Shown one piece after another: positions 32,596 through 41,398 of a DNA stretch of 64,000 nt (position 1 is its first letter; each line of letters begins with the position of its first letter). The notes beneath the pieces are model-generated. The model ran no database searches. It saw only the letters and a list, made by a program, of their open reading frames with translations, and had not been told where the DNA came from. A program made the position numbers and the translations under genes. Source of the stretch: Ferdinandcohnia sp047246645 (GTDB lineage Bacteria > Bacillota > Bacilli > Bacillales > Bacillaceae_L); assembly GCF_047246645.1 (NCBI RefSeq), contig NZ_JBFOKR010000022.1:10248-74247 (forward strand), read 5' to 3'.

Positions 32596-34233
32596 ATGAA
32601 CGAGAAAAAACACCATGGAACAAATGTGGAAGGTGTGGGAGGACCTGGCGATGACCGCTTAGGTACGGGTGAATCAATGGACTCTCTAACAAATCGACAG
32701 GGACATCCTGTAACGGATAATCAGAACATCCGTACAGTTGGCAATCGCGGACCTTCAACACTTGAGAATTACGATTATATCGAAAAAATTTCACACTTTG
32801 ACCGTGAACGTGTACCAGAACGTGTTGTTCATGCCCGAGGCGCTGGAGCACATGGGTATTTTGAAGCCTACGGAAAAGTAGGAGATGAGCCGGTTTCAAA
32901 ATACACACGAGCAAAATTATTCCAGGAAGCTGGTAAAAAAACACCTGTATTTGTACGGTTTTCAACAGTTGCTGGTGCCATGGAGTCACCTGAAACTGCG
33001 CGTGACCCTAGAGGTTTTGCCGTTAAGTTTTATACTGAGGATGGAAACTGGGATTTAGTAGGAAACAATCTAAAGATATTCTTTATCCGTGATGCAATGA
33101 AGTTTCCTGATATGATTCATGCATTTAAGCCGGATCCGGTATCAAATCTATCAAATCCTGAGAGGATGTTTGATTTTTTAGCCAATACTCCTGAAGCAAC
33201 ACATATGATTACATTCCTGTTCTCACCATGGGGAATTCCGGCAAACTATCGCCAAATGCAAGGATCTGGAGTAAATACATACAAATGGGTAAATAAGGAT
33301 GGCGAAGCGGTACTTGTAAAATACCACTGGGAACCGATAAAGCAAGGAATTAAAAACCTTACGCAAAAAGAGGCAAATGAAATTCAGGCAACCAACGTTA
33401 GTCATGCCACTCAAGATTTGTACGAAGCAATTGAAAAAGGTGATTATCCTGAATGGGAGTTATGTGTTCAAATCATGAGTGACGATTATCATCCGGAGCT
33501 GGATTTTGATCCACTTGATGATACAAAACTATGGCCAACTGATAAGTTTCCATTCTTAAAGGTTGGTAAAATGGTATTGAATAAAAACCCTGAGAATTAC
33601 TTCAATGAAGTGGAGCAGGCTGCTTTTGGAACGGGTGTATTAGTAGATGGTTTAGATTTCTCTGACGATAAAATGCTACAAGGAAGAACATTCTCTTACT
33701 CAGATACACAACGCTACCGTGTGGGGTCTAACTATCTGCAACTACCAATTAACGCTCCGAAAAAGCGTGTCGCTACAAATCAACGAGGTGGTCAAATGTC
33801 TTACCAAGTGGATACGCCTCCTAGCGGAAATCCACATGTCAACTATGAACCATCCACTATCGGTGGTTTGAAGGAAGCAAAGCAGGAAGGCAAAGTGCAT
33901 GAGCCACATTATAATGACAAGTTAGTTCGTGAAAAAATTGACCGGCCAAACGATTTCGGACAAGCTGGTGAAACATATCGAAGCTTTGAAGAGTGGGAAA
34001 GAGAAGAATTAATCCGTAATTTGGTTGATAACCTTAAGATTTGTCGGCCGGAAATACAAAATAAGATGCTAGAATACTTCACAAATGCTGATGAAGATTA
34101 CGGTAGACGTGTAAGAGAAGGATTATCTAAGGCGATGGAACTGATGAAGGATGCTGACCATACGAGTTCTGCAGCAGCTGATAAAGCTGTCGACAAGGCT
34201 GAAAACATGGGCCGCGAAGCAGATCCTTATTAA
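32596..34233 (+). CDS. katX: Catalase, KatX-like (haem)
   Basis: 545 residues, close to the 547 of B. subtilis KatX. Catalase hallmarks in order: GHPVTDNQN, FDRERVPERVVHARGAGAHGYFE with the active-site His, FVRFSTVAG, DPRGFAVKFYTEDGNWDLVGNN with the distal Asn, and a haem Tyr in FSYSDTQRYRVG. There is an N-terminal Gly-rich extension and an Ala/Lys/Asp tail. It breaks H2O2 into water and oxygen; KatX protects germinating spores. AAAGGAGTG site. It is now the only intact catalase in the window beside a decayed katA. Confidence 0.85.
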   Translation: MNEKKHHGTNVEGVGGPGDDRLGTGESMDSLTNRQGHPVTDNQNIRTVGNRGPSTLENYDYIEKISHFDRERVPERVVHARGAGAHGYFEAYGKVGDEPVSKYTRAKLFQEAGKKTPVFVRFSTVAGAMESPETARDPRGFAVKFYTEDGNWDLVGNNLKIFFIRDAMKFPDMIHAFKPDPVSNLSNPERMFDFLANTPEATHMITFLFSPWGIPANYRQMQGSGVNTYKWVNKDGEAVLVKYHWEPIKQGIKNLTQKEANEIQATNVSHATQDLYEAIEKGDYPEWELCVQIMSDDYHPELDFDPLDDTKLWPTDKFPFLKVGKMVLNKNPENYFNEVEQAAFGTGVLVDGLDFSDDKMLQGRTFSYSDTQRYRVGSNYLQLPINAPKKRVATNQRGGQMSYQVDTPPSGNPHVNYEPSTIGGLKEAKQEGKVHEPHYNDKLVREKIDRPNDFGQAGETYRSFEEWEREELIRNLVDNLKICRPEIQNKMLEYFTNADEDYGRRVREGLSKAMELMKDADHTSSAAADKAVDKAENMGREADPY

Positions 34234-34365
34234 TGTCTTATGAGTGAAAGATTGTGGCGGTAGATTCTGATTGAAAAGCAGAACTGCTAAAATCTATTGT
34301 GAAATAAAAGCCGAATGTGGATAATGTTGAAATTGTGGATAACTCCATTCTAAGAATAGTACGAC

Positions 34366-34395
34366 AAGAAAAGAGCCATAAAAGGCTCTTTTTAC
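34366..34395 (+). terminator. Terminator after catalase
   Basis: AAAAGAGCC pairs with GGCTCTTTT around ATAAAA, with a T run. It lies 135 nt after the stop. Confidence 0.8.
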
Positions 34396-34460
34396 TGTTC
34401 GAGTAAAGCCTGTCAGGCAGCGAAACAGCGGCTTTTTTGGAAGATAAAAAGCAGTGTGAA

Positions 34461-34516
34461 GTGTCCTCCGTAAAAAGACAAATGTATTTCTGTGGTGACT
34501 GCCACCAATGTGGGTT
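34461..34516 (+). repeat. Dispersed repeat family C, copy 3 (diverged)
   Basis: Shares GTGTCC, ACAAATGTATTTCTGTGGTG and CACCAATGTGG with copies 1 and 2. The central palindrome is altered to GGTGACTGCCACC. Confidence 0.6.
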
Positions 34517-34605
34517 TTGTGGATAATGTGGATAAGTTATACCCATAGTCATTGTTAAAGGTCGAGTAACTAAAAAAATTTGTTTGAAGGAGTTTTCCCG
34601 ATTCA

Positions 34606-34619
34606 GACAAACGTTTGCC
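34606..34619. promoter_or_regulatory. Operator-like half element
   Basis: GACAAACGTTTGCC shares the ACAAACGTTTG core with the larger palindrome 40 nt downstream. Confidence 0.4.
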
Positions 34620-34652
34620 TTATTTTTGAATTGCTTGTGGTTATTGGGGTAA

Positions 34653-34680
34653 GGCGTTAAACAAACGTTTGTTTAACGCC
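34653..34680. promoter_or_regulatory. Perfect 28-bp palindrome, operator-like or cruciform
   Basis: Two perfect 14-nt arms with no loop, centre AACAAACGTTTGTT, outer arms GGCGTTA/TAACGCC. It ends 10 nt before the nitroreductase stop. There is no T run on either side, so it is a poor terminator. The centre resembles LacI- or TetR-family operators. Confidence 0.6.
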
Positions 34681-34690
34681 TATATTGCAT

Positions 34691-35290
34691 TTAAACCAGA
34701 GTTTGATTGAATTTCCCATTAAACAATGTATCCGCTAAAGGACGACGGTTATTTGGCTGTTCACGTTCTTGCAGGTTTTCAGGAAGAACTTCCTTTTCTC
34801 CTTGGTAGCCAATTGCGATTACACATTGAATTTCATAGTCGTCTGGAATTTGTAGTGCTTCTCTGGCTTTGTCTCTGTCAAAACCGCCCATTGCATGTGT
34901 AACTAATCCTTTGTTCGCGGCTTCTAAAGCAAGATAACCAAAAGCAGTACCTGAATCGAATGCATGGTAACGATTCTCCCCATTGTCTGTTGTCTTTTTT
35001 GAAATCAATAGGGTTAAGACAGGAGCCTTTTCACACCAGACAAGATTTCCTGGGTTAATGAACGTATGGAATAGCTTGAGATCTGCCTCTGATTTTGCAA
35101 CGATAAATCTCCATGGCTGAAAATTGTTGGCAGAAGGTGCCCAGCGTGCAGCTTCGAAGACACTTAAAAGGTCAGCTTCAGGAACCTCTTTCTCCAAAAA
35201 TGAGCGAGGTGACCATCTGTTTATAAATAATGGATTAACTTCATATTGTGCTTCGCGTGTATTTTCTGATTTTGTTTTTACTTGTGTCAC
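34691..35290 (-). CDS. Nitroreductase-family flavoenzyme
   Basis: 199 residues from GTG 35290, which follows AAAGGAGGAG. Upstream in-frame codons to 35362 lack such a site. Family motifs: NRWSPRSFLEKEV with the FMN-phosphate Arg-Ser, RWAPSANNFQPWRFIV, and the C-terminal IAIGYQGEKEVLPENL. FMN-bound dimers of this family reduce nitro compounds, quinones or enones using NAD(P)H. The exact substrate cannot be told. It may belong to the oxidative/electrophile defence theme of this region. Confidence 0.88.
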   Translation of the reverse strand: MTQVKTKSENTREAQYEVNPLFINRWSPRSFLEKEVPEADLLSVFEAARWAPSANNFQPWRFIVAKSEADLKLFHTFINPGNLVWCEKAPVLTLLISKKTTDNGENRYHAFDSGTAFGYLALEAANKGLVTHAMGGFDRDKAREALQIPDDYEIQCVIAIGYQGEKEVLPENLQEREQPNNRRPLADTLFNGKFNQTLV

Positions 35291-35443
35291 AAAATTCTCC
35301 TCCTTTGCAGATACTTCTATTTTAGCTTCAAACATTTTGTTTTTCCAATATAGTGTTTCCACTAAGCTAAAAATAGATTGTTACCTAACAGGAAATAAGG
35401 TACATTCTATCTATCATTCGTTACAAATTAAGGAGAATATATC

Positions 35444-35887
35444 ATGTTAATAACAGAGCGTTTATGTTTAGTTCCATGCACGTTGGCATCTTTTACTGAT
35501 TCGAATTATCCCTTATTAGATCATATCCAATATGCACTCAACCAAACAGAATCAGACCAAAGTACAATTGGTTGGTATGTATGGTTGGCGAAACGAAAGG
35601 AAGACGGTAAAACGGTAGGGGACATTGGTTTTAAAGGTAAGCCTGTCAACGGAACCGTTGAAATAGGTTACGGGATTGATCCAGACGAACATAACAAAGG
35701 CTATGCAACGGAAGCTGCAATTGCTTTAGTAGAGTGGGCATTTTTACATGAGGCAGTTAGAAAAGTTCAAGCGGAATGTGATATAGATAATGTTGCGTCG
35801 ATTCGTGTTCTAGAAAAGCTCGGTATGAAGCGGATTGAGGAAATGAAGGGAATGATTTACTGGGGGTTGGAGCGGTCATCAGTTTGA
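35444..35887 (+). CDS. GNAT acetyltransferase, RimJ/RimL type
   Basis: 147 residues. Opens ITERLCLVPC (RimJ-like), has the acetyl-CoA loop region IDPDEHNKGYATEAAIALVEWAF and the C-terminal NVASIRVLEKLGMKRIEE motif. Transfers acetyl from acetyl-CoA to an amine, substrate unknown. AAGGAG site before the ATG. Stand-alone gene. Confidence 0.85.
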   Translation: MLITERLCLVPCTLASFTDSNYPLLDHIQYALNQTESDQSTIGWYVWLAKRKEDGKTVGDIGFKGKPVNGTVEIGYGIDPDEHNKGYATEAAIALVEWAFLHEAVRKVQAECDIDNVASIRVLEKLGMKRIEEMKGMIYWGLERSSV

Positions 35888-36088
35888 AATCCCAGTCTGG
35901 ATTAAGAAACAAACGGGGATTTGAAAATACACAATAATATTTTACAAATAAAGGGAGTTTACGGCCTTTAAATAAAGAATACAGCTGTTAGGCCGCAAAC
36001 ACAAACACTGTCGTTATCTTAGATTTACTGTCGTTATTCAAAAAATACGGCTGATAGCAGCAAAACACAGAGTTACCACTCCGCCATT

Positions 36089-36538
36089 TTACAAAAAACT
36101 CCACAGCTCTTTCACAAATGCATAACTCGTTCTCTTGTAACCCATTCTCTCCTCATAAAAACGATGGGCATCTTTACGTTGTAAACCAGAGCTTAAAGCA
36201 ACTGAGGAACAACCTAGATTCTCTGCCAGTTCATGTATATATAAAAGAAGTGCTTCACCATAGCCTTTTGAACGGCTCTCCTCATCTGTTACAAGGTCAT
36301 ACACATAAATATGGTTCCCATTATATAGATTGATCAAATTAATGACACCTGTTACGGCACATACCTTATTTTCGTCAATCAACGCGAATAACCGATAACC
36401 TTGTTTACTCATTTCTGTTAGCATCTGGATGTACATGTCCTCGTCTAAATGTGTTCGTAGCTGATTCATCACAGGAAAAGCAGTTAACCATTCTTCAACA
36501 GTTTTTAATTCACAAATCTCATATCCCATAGTCTTCAC
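36089..36538 (-). CDS. GNAT acetyltransferase
   Basis: 149 residues. Acetyl-CoA site is the VTDEESRSKGYGEALLLYIHELA segment (Q/RxxGxG/A type), and the C-terminal HRFYEERMGYKRTSYAFVKEL is the usual GNAT ending. AAGGAGTG precedes ATG 36538. Substrate unknown. Upstream 36539-36968 (on + ctpB side) contains no gene. Confidence 0.85.
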   Translation of the reverse strand: MKTMGYEICELKTVEEWLTAFPVMNQLRTHLDEDMYIQMLTEMSKQGYRLFALIDENKVCAVTGVINLINLYNGNHIYVYDLVTDEESRSKGYGEALLLYIHELAENLGCSSVALSSGLQRKDAHRFYEERMGYKRTSYAFVKELWSFL

Positions 36539-36740
36539 TCCTTAAAAACACTTTTCTATATCATACATCACCAACTTTCGGTGAGAGTACAGAAAAAGTA
36601 TTTTTCTTTACATCATTCAAAAAACTTCTATAATAAATAGTAGGAATATCAAGAAATTTCACATTGATTTTTACTCATGTAGGCAGGCACTCGAGATTTT
36701 CTAATCATAACTGGTACAAGCTTTTCATATAGTAAAATAC

Positions 36741-36776
36741 CAAGGCATCGCACTAAGCATGTGTGGTGCCTTTTCC
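36741..36776. other. Orphan hairpin in a 430-nt gene-free stretch
   Basis: AAGGCATCGCAC and GTGTGGTGCCTT form a 12-nt stem with one wobble and one mismatch, followed by TTTTCC. It may be a remnant terminator of a lost gene. The rest of 36539-36968 is AT-rich with no clear gene. Confidence 0.4.
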
Positions 36777-36968
36777 GTAACTCTGGTAGGATAGTTCAAA
36801 AGTTAGATAATGATTTGGCTTTCAAACTATTTGCTTAGAGGAATACATGAATAAGAACATAAAAGCTACAAACATTAATATTATTCTTTTAAAGGAGTAA
36901 CCGATAAAGATACATACAAATGTTTAAGGCTTTTATAAGCACTGTTAAAGAGATGAGGAGGAACATAG

Positions 36969-38423
36969 GTGAATCGTAAAATTGTCGCATTATACATGGT
37001 ACTAACCTTTCTACTAGGGTCTGGGGTAACATTCCTGACAGTTCAGTTATTGGATAAAGGAAATGATCAACCGCTCGTTCAACAGCCTGCCCCTACAGAT
37101 AACCAAGGGGATCAAAAAGAATCTGAAGGCAGTGAACTATCTAAAATATCACAAGCATACAATCTTATATTATCAAGCTATGTAGAAAAAGTGGATGAAG
37201 ATCAACTTATAGAAGGCGCTATCCAAGGAATGGTAGGAACCTTAGAAGATCCATATTCAGCTTATATGGATGAAGAAACAGCTGCACAGTTTAACGACTC
37301 TCTCGAATCTTCGTTTGAAGGAATCGGGGCAGAAGTAAGTATGGTTGAAGGTAAGGTAACCATTGTTGCTCCGTTCAAGGATTCACCTGCTGAAAAAGCT
37401 GGCTTGAAGCCAAATGACCAAATTATCAAAATTGATGGTGAAAGTATAGAAGGTCTTGATTTGTATGAAGCAGTTCTAAAAATCCGTGGGGAAAAAGGAA
37501 CTGATGTTATTCTTCAAGTAATGAGACCTGGTGTTACTGATTTAATGGAAGTGAAGGTAACACGTGACACAATCCCAATTGAAACTGTGTATACGTCCGT
37601 AAAGGAATTCAAAAATAAAAAGGTTGGTTATATCGAAATTACTTCATTTGCTCAAAAAACGGCAGAAGACTTTGTAGTAGGTCTTAGTGAATTAGAAGAT
37701 CAAAAGATAGAAGGTCTTGTAATCGATGTTCGTGGTAACCCTGGTGGACTCCTGGAAAGTGTTGAGGAAATCCTTAAACAGCTTATTACAAAGGAAAAGC
37801 CATATGTACAAATTGAGAACCGTGATGGTCAAAAGCAGCGCTTTTTCTCTACCCTTGAAGAGCAGAAGAAATATCCAATTGTTGTTCTAACTGACCAAGG
37901 TAGTGCCTCAGCGTCTGAAATCCTTGCCGGTGCGTTAAAAGAAGCTGGTGGATATGACATTGTTGGTGAAAAAACGTTTGGTAAGGGTACTGTTCAGCAG
38001 GCGCGTGATATGGGAGACGGAAGTAACTTGAAGCTTACCATGTTCAAGTGGTTAACTCCTGATGGAAATTGGATTCATAAAAAAGGTATCGAACCAACAG
38101 TAGAGGCTAAACAACCAGAGTTTTTCTATGCAAATCCAATTCAATTCGAAAGTGAACTTGCGCTTAATATGAACAATGAGAAAATCAAAAATGCACAAGT
38201 CATGCTAAAGGGCCTAGGTTTTGATCCGGGTCGTGTGGATGGATATTTTAGTGAAGAAACTGTAAAAGCAGTAAAAGCTTTCCAAGTGGCAAATGACTTA
38301 GAAGAAACCGGTAAAATAGATGAAAAAACAGCAGCAAGACTTGAAACAAAAGTAATTGAAGCAATTAGAGATGATAAGAACGACCAACAGCTCAAAAAAG
38401 CGATTGAAGTTCTATTTGAATAA
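36969..38423 (+). CDS. ctpB: Carboxyl-terminal processing protease CtpB (S41)
   Basis: 484 residues. An N-terminal membrane anchor (VALYMVLTFLLGSGVTFL), a PDZ domain (about 105-190), the S41 protease with Ser314 (GSASAS), Lys339 and Gln343, spaced exactly as in B. subtilis CtpB (25 and 4 residues), and a C-terminal peptidoglycan-binding domain (about 408-470). CtpB acts in the intermembrane space of the sporangium and cleaves SpoIVFA to trigger sigma-K activation. GTG start behind GAGGAGG. In B. subtilis it follows ftsX directly; here 5.8 kb intervene. Confidence 0.92.
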   Translation: MNRKIVALYMVLTFLLGSGVTFLTVQLLDKGNDQPLVQQPAPTDNQGDQKESEGSELSKISQAYNLILSSYVEKVDEDQLIEGAIQGMVGTLEDPYSAYMDEETAAQFNDSLESSFEGIGAEVSMVEGKVTIVAPFKDSPAEKAGLKPNDQIIKIDGESIEGLDLYEAVLKIRGEKGTDVILQVMRPGVTDLMEVKVTRDTIPIETVYTSVKEFKNKKVGYIEITSFAQKTAEDFVVGLSELEDQKIEGLVIDVRGNPGGLLESVEEILKQLITKEKPYVQIENRDGQKQRFFSTLEEQKKYPIVVLTDQGSASASEILAGALKEAGGYDIVGEKTFGKGTVQQARDMGDGSNLKLTMFKWLTPDGNWIHKKGIEPTVEAKQPEFFYANPIQFESELALNMNNEKIKNAQVMLKGLGFDPGRVDGYFSEETVKAVKAFQVANDLEETGKIDEKTAARLETKVIEAIRDDKNDQQLKKAIEVLFE

Positions 38424-38431
38424 GGATAACA

Positions 38432-38465
38432 AGCACCTCTCTTACATAAGGAGAGGTGTTTTTAA
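38432..38465 (+). terminator. Terminator after ctpB
   Basis: CACCTCTC pairs with GAGAGGTG around TTACATAAG and is followed by a run of T residues. Confidence 0.92.
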
Positions 38466-38617
38466 TTAGAGTTGGAAATGTACGCTTGCGCTTTTCTTAT
38501 ATTCACTAGATTTCCATAAAAAACAAAGTATGCTTTATGTCAAGTATTTGGTAAAATAAAGAATAGTATATTGAACGTGAATGAAACAATCGAATTTATT
38601 AGTAGGTGGTGATTTTT

Positions 38618-39814
38618 TTGATAACTGCATGGTTGCTGGAACTTTTGCTTGGAATTGGCAGATTCCTTCTTCATCCATTGGTTTATTTCTTTGCTGGTTA
38701 CGCAATATTATTAGGTTATTTTCGTGTAAAACGGGAGAGGCGTGCGTTTCATATTCGAGTAAATGATGGTTTTTATGATTTACGTTCGTTACTTCCTGGA
38801 GCTTGGATAGCTGGGTTGGTTATATCAATCGTAACAATTGCAGTAGGAGTAGTTATCCCGTTTGGAACGATTGTTTTAATTGCACTTATAACTCTTCTTC
38901 TTAGTTTACCGATTAAAGCGCGATTGCTTTCACCAGCCTATGTTTTAGGTATTTCGTTTTTACTACTTCTGTTTGTATCAAAGTTATCGGTAGAAAAAGA
39001 TACATTTATTGGTAGTTTACTAGCAGACATGGGTTCTACTAGTCTATCAGCAGTTGCGATTCTACTAGGTTTGTTAGTAGTTGCTGAAGGAATATTGATA
39101 ATGAAAAGAGGTCATATCGGGACATCACCTGATCTGTTAAAAAGTAAACGTGGTCTACCAGTCGGGGCGCATATTACGCAAAGATTATGGATGGCTCCAA
39201 TCTTTTTGCTTGTTCCGGGAGAAGCACTTACTACTCATTATGAATGGTGGCCAGTCTTTACACTTTCTGGAGAAACTTATTCTCTGTTCTTAGTTCCGTT
39301 CGGAATTGGCTTCTATCATAAAGTGAAGAGCATGCTTCCGGTTAAAACGATTCGATTGGTTGGGCAAAGAGTAATTTTCCTTGGTGCGGTTCTTACAATC
39401 GCAGCCGTTATTAGTATTTGGCTCCCTGCAGTAGCAACATTTGTGGCTTGTTTTGCAATAGTTGGAAGAGAACTAATCTCATTACAACATTATATTTTTG
39501 ATGATTCTAGATCATCTATTTTCTCCAAAACAAATCATGGATTAATCGTATTGGGTGTAATTCCATATTCACCTGCAGAAAAAATGCAAATTCGAGTAGG
39601 AGAAACGATTGTAAAGGTAAATGGAAATCAAGTGAAAACAGTGTTTGATTTCTATGAATCTCTCCAAAAAAATAGAGCATATTGCAAATTGGATGTGCTA
39701 AATGCGAACGGTGAAGTACGTTACGTCCAACGAGCACTATACGATGGTGAGCACCATGAACTTGGCCTGCTTTTTGTTGAAGAGGGCAAACGATGGAAGG
39801 GACGAGCAGTATAG
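38618..39814 (+). CDS. minJ: Division-site topological protein MinJ
   Basis: 398 residues, matching B. subtilis MinJ (about 397). A first hydrophobic helix (ITAWLLELLLGIGRFLLHPL), the basic loop RVKRERRAFHIRV, several more membrane helices, and a C-terminal PDZ domain (about 305-385; GLIVLGVIPYSPAEKMQI). MinJ links DivIVA to MinD at septa and poles. TTG 38618 has AGGTGGTGA upstream; GTG 38606 lies inside that site. Follows ctpB as in B. subtilis. Confidence 0.88.
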   Translation: MITAWLLELLLGIGRFLLHPLVYFFAGYAILLGYFRVKRERRAFHIRVNDGFYDLRSLLPGAWIAGLVISIVTIAVGVVIPFGTIVLIALITLLLSLPIKARLLSPAYVLGISFLLLLFVSKLSVEKDTFIGSLLADMGSTSLSAVAILLGLLVVAEGILIMKRGHIGTSPDLLKSKRGLPVGAHITQRLWMAPIFLLVPGEALTTHYEWWPVFTLSGETYSLFLVPFGIGFYHKVKSMLPVKTIRLVGQRVIFLGAVLTIAAVISIWLPAVATFVACFAIVGRELISLQHYIFDDSRSSIFSKTNHGLIVLGVIPYSPAEKMQIRVGETIVKVNGNQVKTVFDFYESLQKNRAYCKLDVLNANGEVRYVQRALYDGEHHELGLLFVEEGKRWKGRAV

Positions 39815-39820
39815 AAAAAA

Positions 39821-39851
39821 TTAGCCCAACTACGATAGTAGTTGGGCTTTA
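39821..39851 (+). terminator. Terminator after minJ
   Basis: AGCCCAACTAC pairs perfectly with GTAGTTGGGCT around GATA, then TTTACTATTTT. Confidence 0.92.
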
Positions 39852-39874
39852 CTATTTTATAATTATAATCATAT

Positions 39875-39903
39875 AAAAAAGCCCCATCCTTTTTTGATGG
39901 GGT
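39875..39903 (-). terminator. Terminator of the histidine kinase gene
   Basis: On the minus strand CCCCATC pairs with GATGGGG around an A-rich loop, followed by CTTTTTT. The converging minJ and kinase genes thus have separate terminators. Confidence 0.9.
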
Positions 39904-39904
39904 A

Positions 39905-41245
39905 CTACACAATAGCCTTATCGGTACTGTTCTTTTCAATCTCTATATAATGCGGCAATAAAATCTCAAATGTCGTTCCGACACCTAACTCACTGGAAAT
40001 ATGAATCTTGCCTTTGTGGTTTTCAATAATCTTAAAGCAGACAGTAAGCCCCAAACCAGTACCTTTTTCTTTCGTTGTATAAAAGGGTTGTCCAATTGTT
40101 TCAAGAGTTTCCTGAGGGATACCTACACCTTCATCTTTCACATAGATTGAAATATTATTTTGATCTGAGGCATGATAAAGATATATTTTTCCGCCGTCAT
40201 CCATTGCTTCAATCGAATTTTTTAGTAGATTGATAAATACTTGTTTTAATTGATTTCCTTCACCATACACCCAAATTGGTTCTTCGAATGTAGAACAAAC
40301 CTCGATTTTGATGCTTTTCATATTTGCATCTGGTCGTACTAATGTTAAAACATGCTGCAATATTTGGGAAATATTCACCTTTGTAAAAGCAACTGTCTGG
40401 GGTTTTGATAAAAGTAACATCTCATTTAAAACAAACTCAATGCGTTTCATTTCATCAAAGATGATTTCTACATACTCTTCTTTAAATTCTTTACGTTCTT
40501 TTATTAGTTGTAGAAACCCGGATATAGCAGTTAACGGATTACGTACCTCATGAGCAATAGCAGCGGACATTTGAGCAATAACCCCTAGTTTATCTGATTG
40601 AATGGCAAGATTCTCATTTAATTGAAGTAACCCTTTTTCTGATAACTTCCAATCTGTTATATCTGTTAGGGTGCCAATAATTGCTACTACATGACTGTTG
40701 TCGTCATAATAAATTTTTGAATCGACACGTAGCCAAATAAATCCACCGTCTTTTTTTCGAAACCTGAATTCTTCCCTAGCAGTTTCCTTTTTTAATTGAA
40801 TGGTATTACTAATTCTGCGATTAGTAGCGTACTCTTGATCTTCAGGATAAATGAACGAATCTATACTACGTCCTAGGCTTTCCTCTATTGTAAAACCAGT
40901 AAGGGATTCCCAAGCAGGGTTGATAAGGACAAAGTTTCGGTCTTTGTCGATTTGATAAACGACCTGATTTAAGTTATCGATTACATAAGAAGTAGTATCA
41001 ATAAGTTCTTTATATCTTGTTTCACTTTGTGTAAGGTCACATAATAGACTAGTTGATCTATCATAGTATGATGCGAGCCACCAAACGATAATCCCTATAG
41101 TTATCGTAAAGGTAAGGTCTAATAACAGATTATAAGAATAGTTATTAAAGCCATAAAAAATAATGTCCCAAAGAACGATCACAATGATAAAGAAAAACGT
41201 TGCAATGATTCTGCCTTTATAACTTTTGAACATACAACTCATCAC
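39905..41245 (-). CDS. PAS-domain sensor histidine kinase, sporulation-kinase-like
   Basis: 446 residues. Two membrane helices near the N-terminus (IIATFFFIIVIVLWDIIFY and a second near residue 50) are followed by one PAS domain (about 85-205; VYQIDKDRNFVLINPAWESLTGF). The HisKA H-box is AAIAHEVRNPLTAISGFLQLI, with an ATPase domain carrying N (NLLKNSIEA), G1 (DEGVGI) and G2 (GTGLGL) boxes. There is no response-regulator gene next to it. Orphan PAS kinases with this H-box feed the Spo0F/Spo0A phosphorelay in Bacillus, so a KinE/KinA-like role is likely but not shown. Probably responds to an internal or membrane signal. Confidence 0.85.
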   Translation of the reverse strand: MMSCMFKSYKGRIIATFFFIIVIVLWDIIFYGFNNYSYNLLLDLTFTITIGIIVWWLASYYDRSTSLLCDLTQSETRYKELIDTTSYVIDNLNQVVYQIDKDRNFVLINPAWESLTGFTIEESLGRSIDSFIYPEDQEYATNRRISNTIQLKKETAREEFRFRKKDGGFIWLRVDSKIYYDDNSHVVAIIGTLTDITDWKLSEKGLLQLNENLAIQSDKLGVIAQMSAAIAHEVRNPLTAISGFLQLIKERKEFKEEYVEIIFDEMKRIEFVLNEMLLLSKPQTVAFTKVNISQILQHVLTLVRPDANMKSIKIEVCSTFEEPIWVYGEGNQLKQVFINLLKNSIEAMDDGGKIYLYHASDQNNISIYVKDEGVGIPQETLETIGQPFYTTKEKGTGLGLTVCFKIIENHKGKIHISSELGVGTTFEILLPHYIEIEKNSTDKAIV

Positions 41246-41398
41246 AAACTTTCTAGTTTTTTACAATAAATATAACCGAAAATTTAAAAAATAGATACAT
41301 AAAAATGACGTTTTGATGTAATAAGTAGTATACTTGTACATAAGCTTTGGTAGGGTCTAACAATCAACATTCGTATGTTGGTAAATAGGGGGCGAATT

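Noticed and set aside
34653..34680. 28-bp palindrome as an intrinsic terminator for the nitroreductase gene
   Set aside because: No T run follows on either strand and there is no loop; an operator or cruciform is at least as likely, so it was listed as operator-like.
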